Assembly (NCBI GenBank): GCA_026398715.1
Contig: JAPLSI010000088.1
Span: 1 to 18,460 of the forward strand
Direction of reading: 5' to 3'
Length of the DNA: 18,460 bases
DNA from: Gammaproteobacteria bacterium
Lineage (GTDB): Bacteria; Pseudomonadota; Gammaproteobacteria; Xanthomonadales; Xanthomonadaceae
Each line of letters opens with the position of its first letter. Positions within the stretch are counted from its first letter, which is position 1. Below the pieces are notes generated by a model, which saw nothing but the letters and a program-made list of their open reading frames with translations, did not search any database and was not told the DNA's origin. Shown here one piece after another: positions 7,742 through 17,000 of the stretch. The position numbers were made by a program, and so were the translations under genes.

Positions 7742-8666
7742 CGAAGGCCCCCAGGCGTTTGGCGATGGTCAGGTAGATCGCGATCAATACAATCGGCACC
7801 ATGGTGAAGGCCGCTGCCATCGGAATGTTACCCACCGCGCCCTGCTGCACGTACACGTAGGTGCCGATGAACAATCCCGACGGCCCGATCAGCGTCGGGA
7901 TGATGAAATCGCCCAGCGTCAGCGAAAACGTAAAGATCGACCCCGCCACCACGCCGGGAAACGCCAGTGGCCAGATCACGTGCCGAAAGGTCTGCCGCGG
8001 CCGTGCACCCAGGTCCATCGATGCCTGCACCAGGTTGGGCGGCACGCGCTCCAGCGCCGCCTGGATCGGCAACACCATGAAGGGCAACCAGATATAGGTG
8101 AACACCAGGAAGCGCCCCAGGTGCGACGTGGACAAGGTGGAACCGCCCACGTAGGGCAAGGCCAGCACGCCATCGAGCAACCACAGCAGGTGCAGCTTGG
8201 TGATGACCCAGAAGACGATGCCGCCCTTGGCCAGGATGACCGACCAGCTGTAGGCCTTGACGATGTAGCTGGCCCACATCGGCAACATCACGCCGATGTA
8301 AAAGAAGGCCTTGGTTCGCGGCCCGGCATAGCGCGCCATGTAGTAGGCAATCGGAAAGGCGATGATCGCGGCGGCGATCGTGACGGCGCAAGCCATCGCC
8401 AACGTACGCAGCACGATGTCGAAGTTGCCTTTCTCAAAAATCTTCGCGTAGTTTTCCAGCGTCAGCGTCGGCAGCACGCTCATCGAAAAATCGTCGAAGC
8501 CGTGGAAGCCCTGCCACAACAAGGCGAGCAACGAGCCCAGGTAGATCACGCACATCCAGATCAGCGGCGGACCCAGCAGCACTGCCAGCATCAGGCCGCT
8601 GCGACGATGCAGCAGCGCCGCCACCCGGCGCAACGGCGTGCGCAGGTAGACGGCGTTGGCGTTCAC
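7731..8666 (-). CDS. ydcU: Polyamine-type ABC transporter permease YdcU
   Basis: 311 residues, close to E. coli YdcU (313). It is the PotH-type partner permease. The first membrane helix is about 25-50, preceded by a basic stretch ([10 protein letters not shown]), with roughly five more helices. The EAA loop sits near 214-236 ([20 protein letters not shown]). The start codon is GTG at 8666, which overlaps the ydcT stop in a four-base GTGA arrangement typical of translational coupling. The stop overlaps the ydcV start region. The segment [11 protein letters not shown] (about 252-262) is characteristic of spermidine/putrescine permeases. It acts in the inner membrane with YdcV, energised by YdcT. 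Confidence 0.9.
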   Translation of the reverse strand: MNANAVYLRTPLRRVAALLHRRSGLMLAVLLGPPLIWMCVIYLGSLLALLWQGFHGFDDFSMSVLPTLTLENYAKIFEKGNFDIVLRTLAMACAVTIAAAIIAFPIAYYMARYAGPRTKAFFYIGVMLPMWASYIVKAYSWSVILAKGGIVFWVITKLHLLWLLDGVLALPYVGGSTLSTSHLGRFLVFTYIWLPFMVLPIQAALERVPPNLVQASMDLGARPRQTFRHVIWPLAFPGVVAGSIFTFSLTLGDFIIPTLIGPSGLFIGTYVYVQQGAVGNIPMAAAFTMVPIVLIAIYLTIAKRLGAFDAL

Positions 8667-9697
8667 GCGGGGATTTCCCGCAAGGGCACCATCGCCTGGT
8701 CGGACCAGGTAGCGAAAACCTCATCGCCGATGTCGGGCAGCGACTCGCCGTCGCTTTCGTCGTTGCTGACGTTCGCCACCAGGCGCACGTCGTGGTCCAG
8801 CTGCAATTCGATGCGGCTGCTGGCGCCGTGGTATTGCACGCCCACGACGCGCGCGGGCAGCAGCCGGCCGTGGCCCGCAGCGGCAGCCGGCGAGCGCTGT
8901 AATCGCACGTGCTCCGGACGCAACGAAAACGCCGTCATGCCAGGGCCGCCGAGCTGCGTGGCCGCATCGCCCGTGAACACATTCGAGGTACCGACGAAAC
9001 GCGCGACGAAAGGCGTGGCCGGGCGCGTATACAACCCGCGCGGCGTATCCACCTGCTCGATCCGACCGTGGTTGAAAACCGCCACGCGGTCCGACATCGA
9101 AAGGGCCTCGCCCTGGTCGTGCGTCACGTAGACGAAGGTAATGCCGAGCTTGCGTTGCAGCGCCTTCAACTCGCCCTGCATCTGTTCGCGCAACTTGAGG
9201 TCCAGTGCGCCCAGGGGTTCGTCCAGCAGCAGCACGCGCGGTCGATTGACAAGCGCGCGTGCCAGGGCGACCCGCTGCCGCTGCCCGCCCGACAACTGCG
9301 ATGGCCGGCGCGCGCCGTATTCGCCCAGGTCCACCATCGCCAGCGCCTCGCGGCTGCGCGCCACGCGTTCGTCCTTGCCGACGCCCTTCACCATCAAGCC
9401 GTAGGCAACGTTGTCGAGCACGTTCATGTGCGGGAACAACGCGTAATCCTGGAACACGGTGTTGACGTCGCGCGAGAACGGCGGAATGCCGGCCGCTTCC
9501 ACGCCATGGATGCGGATGGATCCGGACGTGGGTTGTTCGAAGCCGGCGATCAGTCGCAGGCAGGTAGTCTTGCCCGACCCCGAAGGGCCGAGCATCGAGA
9601 AGAATTCACCCTCGGCGATGGCGAGGGACACGCCATCGACGGCCCTCACCTTTCCGTAGTGGCGGGAAACTTCCTGGAACTCGACGGCGAACGACAT
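8663..9697 (-). CDS. ydcT: Polyamine-type ABC transporter ATPase YdcT
   Basis: 344 residues. A complete nucleotide-binding domain is visible: Walker A GPSGSGKTT (37-45), Q-loop Q83 (VFQDYALFPH), signature LSGGQ (135-139), Walker B VLLLDE (155-160) and switch H193 (VTHDQGEA). After about residue 235 comes a C-terminal TOBE-type regulatory region usual in PotA/PotG-like ATPases. It powers import through YdcU and YdcV from the cytoplasmic face. The ATG at 9697 follows the ydcS stop by 21 bases. No strong Shine-Dalgarno is seen, so it may depend on upstream translation. Its own stop overlaps the GTG of ydcU. By sequence alone it could equally be called PotA/PotG; operon order gives the name. Confidence 0.92.
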   Translation of the reverse strand: MSFAVEFQEVSRHYGKVRAVDGVSLAIAEGEFFSMLGPSGSGKTTCLRLIAGFEQPTSGSIRIHGVEAAGIPPFSRDVNTVFQDYALFPHMNVLDNVAYGLMVKGVGKDERVARSREALAMVDLGEYGARRPSQLSGGQRQRVALARALVNRPRVLLLDEPLGALDLKLREQMQGELKALQRKLGITFVYVTHDQGEALSMSDRVAVFNHGRIEQVDTPRGLYTRPATPFVARFVGTSNVFTGDAATQLGGPGMTAFSLRPEHVRLQRSPAAAAGHGRLLPARVVGVQYHGASSRIELQLDHDVRLVANVSNDESDGESLPDIGDEVFATWSDQAMVPLREIPA

Positions 9698-9718
9698 GCG
9701 CGGCCCAGGAAGTCGGGA

Positions 9719-10912
9719 TCAGCCACCCATGATCTTGATGTAGTCCTCGGTCCAGCGGCTGTACGGCACGCAGGTCGCGTCGCCGCACTTGGCCTCGGGC
9801 GTCCGCCAGAAATGGATCTGGTCGAAGTTGTCGATGCCATTGGTCTTGCAGCCTTCCGCGCCGAGCAGCGCATTGTTCTCGCAAGCCACCGGCACGGCCG
9901 GCAACGAACCAAACCAGGCCGCCACGTCGCCCTGCACCTTCGGGCTGATCGACCATTCCATCCACGCATACGCGCAGTTGGGATGCTTGGCCTCGCTGTG
10001 CATCATCGTGGTGTCGGCCCAACCGGTGGCGCCTTCCGCGGGAATCACGGACGCGATCGGCTGTTTCTCCAGGACCAGGGCATTGACCTGGTAGGGCCAC
10101 GAGCCGGACGCAGCCACGCCTTCATTCTTGAAGTCGCCCATCTGCACGGTGGCGTCATGCCAGTAGCGGTGGACCAGTGATTTCTGCTTGCGCAATACCG
10201 CAAGCACCGCGGCGTACTGGTCTTCGTTGAGCTCGTAGGGATCGGTGATGCCCAGATCCGGTTGCTTCGCCATCAGGTACAGGGCAGCGTCGGCGATGTA
10301 GATCGGGCCGTCGAAAGCCTGCACGCGGCCCTTGTTGGACTTGCCGTCCGGGAAGCGCTGCTCTTCGAACACCACGCTCCAGCTGGTCGGCGCTTCCTTG
10401 AATACCTTGGTGTTGTACATCAGCACGTTCGGGCCCCACTGGTAGGGAACGCCGTAATGCTTGCCGTCCACGGTATGCCAGGCTGCATCCTGCAGGCGCT
10501 GGTCGAGGGTGCCGTAGGACGGAACGCGCGCGGTATCGATGGCCTGCACCTTGCCGCCGGCGATCAGGCGCAGCGACGCATCGCCCGAGGCGGTGACCAG
10601 GTCGTAGCCGCCCTGGTTCATCAGGGAAACCATTTCATCCGAGGTGCCGGCGGTCTTCACGTTGACCTTGCAGCCGGAGCTCTTTTCGAACTCGGTCACC
10701 CAGTCGTAGTTCTTGTCGCTTTCACCGCGCTCGATGTAGCCCGGCCACGCGACGATGTCGAGGGCGCCTTCCATTACCGGCGCCGCGGGTGCGCCTGCGG
10801 TCGGGGTTGCCGGCGCGGCCTCGTCTTTCTTTCCGCAGGCTGCCAGCGCCAGGACGATCGCGGCCACCAGGACCACTTGCTTGATATTCAAGGACTCGTG
10901 TTGGACGAACAT
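9719..10912 (-). CDS. ydcS: YdcS-like substrate-binding lipoprotein of polyamine ABC transporter
   Basis: 397 residues. It resembles E. coli YdcS over almost its entire mature length, including AWPGYIERG, TSDEMVSLM, YDLVTASGDASLRLI, PYQWGPN, DGKSNKGRVQA and the C-terminal VPYSRWTEDYIKIMGG. It should capture the substrate in the periplasm and deliver it to YdcUV. The aromatic at the AWPGYI strand corresponds to a ligand-contacting region in PotF, consistent with a polyamine ligand. Unlike E. coli YdcS, which has a soluble-type signal peptide, this one has a lipobox (LALAAC, Cys26) and an Ala/Pro/Thr linker, so it is probably membrane-anchored. ATG 10912 is chosen for its GGAGG nine bases upstream; a GTG at 10957 in frame would add 15 residues before the signal peptide. 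E. coli YdcS has also been reported to have polyhydroxybutyrate synthase activity; nothing here tests that. Confidence 0.93.
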   Translation of the reverse strand: MFVQHESLNIKQVVLVAAIVLALAACGKKDEAAPATPTAGAPAAPVMEGALDIVAWPGYIERGESDKNYDWVTEFEKSSGCKVNVKTAGTSDEMVSLMNQGGYDLVTASGDASLRLIAGGKVQAIDTARVPSYGTLDQRLQDAAWHTVDGKHYGVPYQWGPNVLMYNTKVFKEAPTSWSVVFEEQRFPDGKSNKGRVQAFDGPIYIADAALYLMAKQPDLGITDPYELNEDQYAAVLAVLRKQKSLVHRYWHDATVQMGDFKNEGVAASGSWPYQVNALVLEKQPIASVIPAEGATGWADTTMMHSEAKHPNCAYAWMEWSISPKVQGDVAAWFGSLPAVPVACENNALLGAEGCKTNGIDNFDQIHFWRTPEAKCGDATCVPYSRWTEDYIKIMGG

Positions 10913-10921
10913 GTGCAGACG

Positions 10922-10929
10922 CCTCCCCC
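10922..10929 (-). promoter_or_regulatory. Ribosome binding site of ydcS
   Basis: On the - strand this reads GGGGGAGG, with GGAGG ending nine bases before ATG 10912. It is the strongest Shine-Dalgarno site in the operon. It decides the ydcS start in favour of ATG 10912 over the upstream GTG 10957 and over an internal TTG at codon 8. Confidence 0.7.
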
Positions 10930-10992
10930 GCAGGTTGATGACCGGTCGGGAAACCACGCTTGGCGGCCCCGTGCTTGAAGCTGTGTCAAGGA

Positions 10993-11022
10993 TATTAACC
11001 GCTTTGTCATGCTATCAGTCAA
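10993..11022 (-). promoter_or_regulatory. Candidate sigma-70 promoter for the ydcSTUV-patD operon
   Basis: Reading the - strand, TTGACT (11022-11017) and TTAATA (10998-10993) are separated by 18 bases, giving a plausible -35/-10 pair and a leader of roughly 70 bases to the ydcS ATG. This is the only AT-richer patch in the 117-base gap between ndvB and ydcS. A second TTGACA (10989-10984) lies just downstream but has no -10 at the right spacing. A short inverted repeat CTTGA...TCAAG surrounds it and might be part of an operator. The -35 begins eight bases past the ndvB stop. Confidence 0.45.
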
Positions 11023-11029
11023 CACCAGC

Positions 11030-14000
11030 TCAGGCCTCGGGAGCGGCCGCCACCCTGACCCGTACCTGGCGTTCCCGGCCGTCGTCCACCAGCTCGATGC
11101 CGTCGTACTGCACCTGGCCGTCCAGCCACGTGCCCAGGCCTGCCGCACCCTCGCCCGACGGCTCGAATTCGACCAGGATGCGATAGGGGGTGGAACCGTG
11201 GCGATAGACCATCTTGAATCCGCTCCAGCCTGCCCTGGCCACGGGCTCGATCCGAAGACGGCCCTCTTCCACGCGCAGGCCCAGCAAGGACTCCACCGCG
11301 AGCCGATACATCCAGCCTGCCGAACCCGTATACCAGGTCCAGCCACCGCGTCCGCCATGGGGCGCGACCGCGTAGACGTCCGCGGCCAGGACGTAGGGTT
11401 CGACCTTGTAGATGGCCACGGCGGCTGCGTCGCGCGCGTGGTTCACCGGATTGATCATGTCGAATAGTTCCCAGGCCAGTCCGCCCTGGCCCGACTGCGC
11501 GAACGCCATCGCCGCCCAAACGGCCGCGTGCGTGTACTGCCCGCCGTTCTCGCGCACGCCGGGCACATAGCCCTTGATGTAACCGGGATTGAGCTGCGAC
11601 TTGTCGAACGGCGGATCGAGCAATTGCACGATGCCCGCATCGCGCCGCACAAGCCGACTGTCCAGGGACTGCATCGCCGACCGGGTGCGTTCGGGGCCGG
11701 CTGCGCCGGACAGCACCGACCAGCTTTGCGAAATGGAATCGATCTGGCATTCGTCGTTGCCGGCCGAACCGAGCGGCGTGCCGTCGTCGAAATAGGCGCG
11801 ACGATACCAGGTGCCATCCCAGCCGTTGGCTTCCACCGCCTGGCGCAATGATTCGGCCTGTTCGCGGCACTGCGCGGCGGTTTCGGCATCGTCCCTGCGC
11901 TCGGCGATCTTCGCGAATCGCCCGAGCACGTCGTACTGGAAGAATGCCAGCCAGATGCTTTCGCCCCGGCCGTCGGCGCCGACCAGGTTCATGCCGTCGT
12001 TCCAGTCGCCGCAGCCGATCAGCGGCAGGCCGTGCACCCCACGCGGCTTGGCGTTTTCCAGTGCACGCAGGCAGTGCCCGTAAAGCGTTTCGCGTTGTTC
12101 CGATCGCACCGGCAGGTCGTAGTAGCTTTCTTCCTCTCGGCTTACCGGCCGACCCTCGACGAACCCGACGACTTCGTCGAGCACGCCGGTATCGCCGGTG
12201 ACCTGGACATAGCGGCTTACCGCCAGCGGCAGCCACAGGAAATCGTCGGAGCAATGCGTGCGCACGCCGCGGTCCAGCGGCGGATGCCACCAGTGCTGCA
12301 CATCGCCTTCCGGAAACTGGTGCGCGGCGCAAAGCAGCAGGTGCTGGCGGACCTGCGCCGGCGCGGCATGCAGCATGGCCATGCTGTCCTGCAGCTGGTC
12401 GCGAAAACCATACGCGCCGCCCGACTGGTAGAAGCCGCTTCGCGCCAGGAAGCGACAGGCGATGGTCTGGTACATCAGCCAGCCGTTGGCCAGCACATCG
12501 AGCGCGGGATCGGGTGTGGAAACCTGCACGGCCGACAAGGTATGCCGCCAGTGGTCACGCACTTCCTGCAGCGCGGTGGCTGCGGCACCCGAGCCGCGGA
12601 AGCGTTGCACCAGCGTGCGTGCGTCCTGCAGGTCGCGGCCCATGCCCAGGCGGAAGACGATCTCGCGCTCTTCACCATCGTCGATTTCGAAGGCGGTCTG
12701 GATGGCGGCGCAAGGATCCATGCCAGCGCCCAGTCGGCCCGACAGGCGCGACCGCGACATTGCCGCCGGGTTGCGCAAGGACCGGTTGCGACCGATGAAT
12801 TCGCCGCGATCGCCGGTGACGCTGCGCGCGCCGGCATCGGTGTCCAGGAAAGCTACGCGGTCCGGGAACTCCATGTTGTAGGCGTTGCGCGCGAACAGCG
12901 CGCCACCGGCGCCGTCGGCCTCGGTGACCAGGTGCATCGCCTGCTTCGATCGCAGGTCGCCAAGCACCCATTCGACGTAGGCCGTTGCCGACAGGCGCCG
13001 GGGCCGGCCGGACTGGTTGCGAAGCTTCAGCACTGAAAACTTCACCGACGCATCCAGCGCCACGTACACCCACAATTCGGTACTGATGCCGTCTTCACTG
13101 TGTTCGAAAACACTGTAGCCAAAACCATGCCGCGTGACATAGCGGCCCGGTCCGCGCGTGGGCAACGGCGTGGGCGACCAGAATTGTCCGGTTTCCTCGT
13201 CGCGCAGGTAGATGGCCTCGCCACTGCCGTCCGCCACCGGATCGTTGTGCCAGGGCGTAAGCCGGAATTCGTGCGCGTTTTCGCCCCAGGTGTAGGCGCC
13301 GCCCGATTCGGAAATGACCGTGCCGAAATGCGCATTGGCGATCACGTTCACCCAGGGCGCCGGCGTAGCCTGCCCTGGCGAAAGCCGTATGACGTATTCA
13401 CTACCGTCTGCGGAGAATCCACCCAGGTCGTTGCGCAGGATCATGCCTTCGCGCAATTCAGCCTGTTCCTCGGTCTCGGGCACGACCACGACCTCGCTGC
13501 GCGGCGCGCCACGTTCCAGCGCGCGCGGCAGCGATGTTTCCAGCGGGCGGCGACCGACCTGGTCGGCCAGCGAGCCTTTGTCGTCGCTCAGGATCACGCG
13601 CGCGACCGACTGCATCAGGATCCGGTCTTCGCTCGATATCTGGTGCGCGGGCCGGACGAAGATGCCGCCGGGCTTGTCGATCAGGCTCGCTTCCAGCCCG
13701 CCGGCAATCAGGCCCATGATCAGGTCCTGAAGGTGCTGCCGATAGCCGGCCCGGTCCTCGTTCCAGATGACCAGGTCCACGGCCAGGCCTTTCAGTCGCC
13801 AATACGCATGCGCCAGGACCATCTGCCTGACCAGGTCGATGTTGGCGGCATCGCTGATCTGGACCAGCACGACCGGCAGGTCGCCGGAAACCGAGTGGCC
13901 CCACAGGCTCGACTGGCCGCGGCGATTCTTGGCGAGCACGGCGGCGGGCGCGCGCAACGCCGAGGTTGCGTACACGATCGAGCCGGCGAGCCGTTCGAAC

Positions 14001-17000
14001 AATTGCGCCTCCGACTGCGAGGCGTTCAACTGGCGCAACAGCACCTGGCTGTGCGTCCAGGCCAGGTCGAACACGCGGTCGGCCAGGCGGCGGTCACGAT
14101 ACTTCTCTATCAGTCCGATGCAGGCCTGCCGGCTTTCGCCCATGCCCGTCACCACGTCCACGGTGACCTGCTGGTCCGGCTCCAGCGTCACCCGGCAACG
14201 GATCGAGACGATCGGGTCGAGCACCGACCCTTCCGAGTCCGACAGGGCCTCGGCAAGCATCGCCGCAGGCCTGGCCACGCAATTGCCACGGCCGAGGAAG
14301 CGCGATCGATCGGTTTCGTAGCTGATGGCGTGCGCGTCGGCATCATGGATCGCCATCAGGTGGCACACCCATGGCACCGCTTCGTCGGCGGAGCGCGGGC
14401 GGCGCGTGCAGATGATGGCTTGCAGGGGCCGAACGAGTTCGGTCTGGACGAACAGCTTGCTGAAGGCCGGATGCAAGGCATCGGCGATGGCCGGCGCGAG
14501 CACGACCTCGGAATAACTGGTCAGCTCGATCGTGCGTCGGCTGCGCGATCGGTTGTGGATGGTGGTGCGTCGCAGTTCGATGTCGTCTTCGGGCGAAACA
14601 ACGATCTCGGCATGCACGTCGAAGTCCATTTCGCGGCTGCGGAATTCCGCTCGCGCATCCGAGAAGATCGCTTCGTAGCCGGCGGGCTTGCGCAACGACG
14701 GCTGCAACGACGTGGACCAGAATTCGCCGCTCGCCACGTCCCGCAGGTAACAGAACTGGCCCCACGCGTCGCTGGTCACGTCCTCGTGCCAGCGCGTGAC
14801 CGCCAGGTCGCGACAACGGCTGTAGCCGCCACCGGCACTGTTCACCATCACGTGGTAGCGCCCGTTCGACAAGAGCTGCAAGGCGGGCCGGCTCGAATCG
14901 GGATCGGTGAAGACCCGAAGCTTGGTCTCCGCAACATTGGACGCGGTGCCCAACGATGGCAGTTCGCCGGCCTGCAGCAATCGCGATGCGGTGCGAGGCA
15001 CCCGCTCCTGCAACAGCAGCAAGGTCGCCTGCAGTTGCGGGTCCGCCGCGAAACGGCGTTGCATCGGCCGGCCCAGCAACAGATACGCAAAGGACAACAG
15101 GCTCATGCCCTGGTGATGGGCCATGAAAGACCGGATGGTCGCGCTGGATTGGCCGCGGGGCAGTCGCGCCGGGGTGAAGTCCACGGCCTCGTACATGCCG
15201 TAGCGGCCCTCCAGCCCCATCGCCGACAGCTGCCGCAGGTTTTCGCAGGCCGCCGACGGCGACACCATCAGCGCCAGCGCCGAAGCGTAAGGTGCGATCA
15301 CGCTGTCTTCCGACAGGCCGCGTTTCAAGCCCAGGCCGGGCACGCCGAACGCGCGGTACTGGTAGTTGAGGTGGACATCCACGGTGTTGTAGCCGGACTC
15401 CGAAATACCCCACGGCAAACCGCGGGAATTCCCGTATTCGATCTGCCGGGCGACCGCCGCCTTGTTGGTTTCGTCGAGCAACGTGCCGGGAAAATTCGGC
15501 ATCACCAGCAGCGGCATCAGGTATTCGAACATCGAGCCGCTCCACGACAGCAGCACCGGTTCTCCGGCGGCGCTGGCCAGCAGGCGGCCTAGGGTGAACC
15601 AGCCTTCCTGCGGGAGTTTGCCCTGCGCGATGCCGACGAAGCTCGCCAGCCGCGCTTCGGATGCAAGCAGGTCGTAATAGCTGGTATCGAGGCGCCGGTC
15701 CTGCACGTTGTAGCCGATCGCCAGCAGGTGCCGGTTCGGGTCGTAGAGGAACGGGTATTCGATTTGCGCGAACTGTTCGGACCGGGCCGCGAGGCTGGCG
15801 ATCAGCTTCATTCGCTCCGCCGCTCGCGACTGCGCCAGCGCGACCAGGTCGCGCAACACCAGTGACCAGTCATCGCTGCGCAGACCGGCGATATCACGCA
15901 GGCTGGGCATGCGATCGGGGAACGGCGCGGCGTCAACGCCCTGCCAGGGCGCCAGGTACTGCATGTCCTGCAACAGCGCGTTCACCTGCTGCTGAAGGGC
16001 CAGGGCCCAGCCATGCGCGTCGGCCGAGGCCTGCACGTCCGCGTCCAGGGCGAGCTCGCGCGCCGACTTGGCAATGGAATCCACCGTCGCCACGATCGTC
16101 TCCAGTCCCGAGGCAGGCACCAGCAGGCTCGCTTCGATCGCAGCGCGCAGGCGCGCGAACGTCGGGTTCTTCTCCAGCACCGGTTCGGAATGCGAGACCA
16201 GGTTCAGCGCATCCAGCCAACCCTGGCGGAACCTGCTGTCCACCAGCGCCTGGTCAGGCAGGGCGAGCAAGCCTTGTCGAAGCGTCAGCAGGTGTCCGGC
16301 CAGGTTGCCGCTGTCCACCGACGACACATAACGGGGCATCAGTGGCTGCAGGGTCTGGGTGTCGTACCAGTTGTAGAAGTGGCCGCGATAGCGTTCCATG
16401 CGGTCGAGGCTGGCAAACGTATCGCCGGTACGTTGCAGCAGGCCGCCCTGGTCGAGATAGCCGAAATCGTGCGCCGCCAGGTTGGCAAGCAACGACAGTC
16501 CGATGTTGGTCGGCGACGTGCGATGCGCAACCACCGAGGTCGGCTGCTCCTGCATGTTGTCCGGCGGCAGCCAGTTGTCGGCTTCGCCGACGTAGGTTTC
16601 GAAGAACGCCCAGGTCTTGCGCGCCAGCCGGCGCAGGTATTTTTCCTGGTGCGGCTCGAGGATTTCCTCGGCGAGCAAGCGCGGGCGGCTCATCTGCCAG
16701 GCGATCGCCGGCGAAACGAACCACAGGGCCAGCACCGGCATGGCCAGGAACAAGGACATCGGCGCTTTCACTGCCAGCAACGCAACAATCCCCAGCACCA
16801 GCGCCGGCGCAAACCACATGCGTCGTGCCGCGCCCGACAGTCCCTGCTCGCCCTTGCGCTCGACTTCGCTGGACGGCGTCCATTGCAGCAGGCGACGCCG
16901 GCTGATGAACATCCGCCACAGGCTGCGCAGCATCGCATCCACGCTGTAGAAGGCTTCGTGCGCCAGCCAGCTGAGGGCAAGCAATACGCGCGCCGCCTGC

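Noticed and set aside
5255..7807. An 850-codon open frame on the + strand opposite patD and the permease genes
   Set aside because: It lies antisense to genes with clear family matches, its translation is rich in Arg/His/Gly/Gln with no domain, and long shadow frames are expected in GC-rich DNA.
7293..10180. Two further long + strand frames (7293..9131 and 8909..10180) opposite ydcSTUV
   Set aside because: They are mirror frames of the ABC genes and contain no motif or start signal that competes with the Walker and EAA motifs on the - strand.
12400..15000. Internal duplication within ndvB
   Set aside because: The two similar sugar-binding modules are a normal feature of this protein family, not a recent duplication; DNA-level identity is low.
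13100..15592. An 830-codon open frame on the + strand opposite ndvB
   Set aside because: Same pattern: compositionally biased translation with no recognisable fold, lying wholly within a continuous conserved ndvB reading frame.
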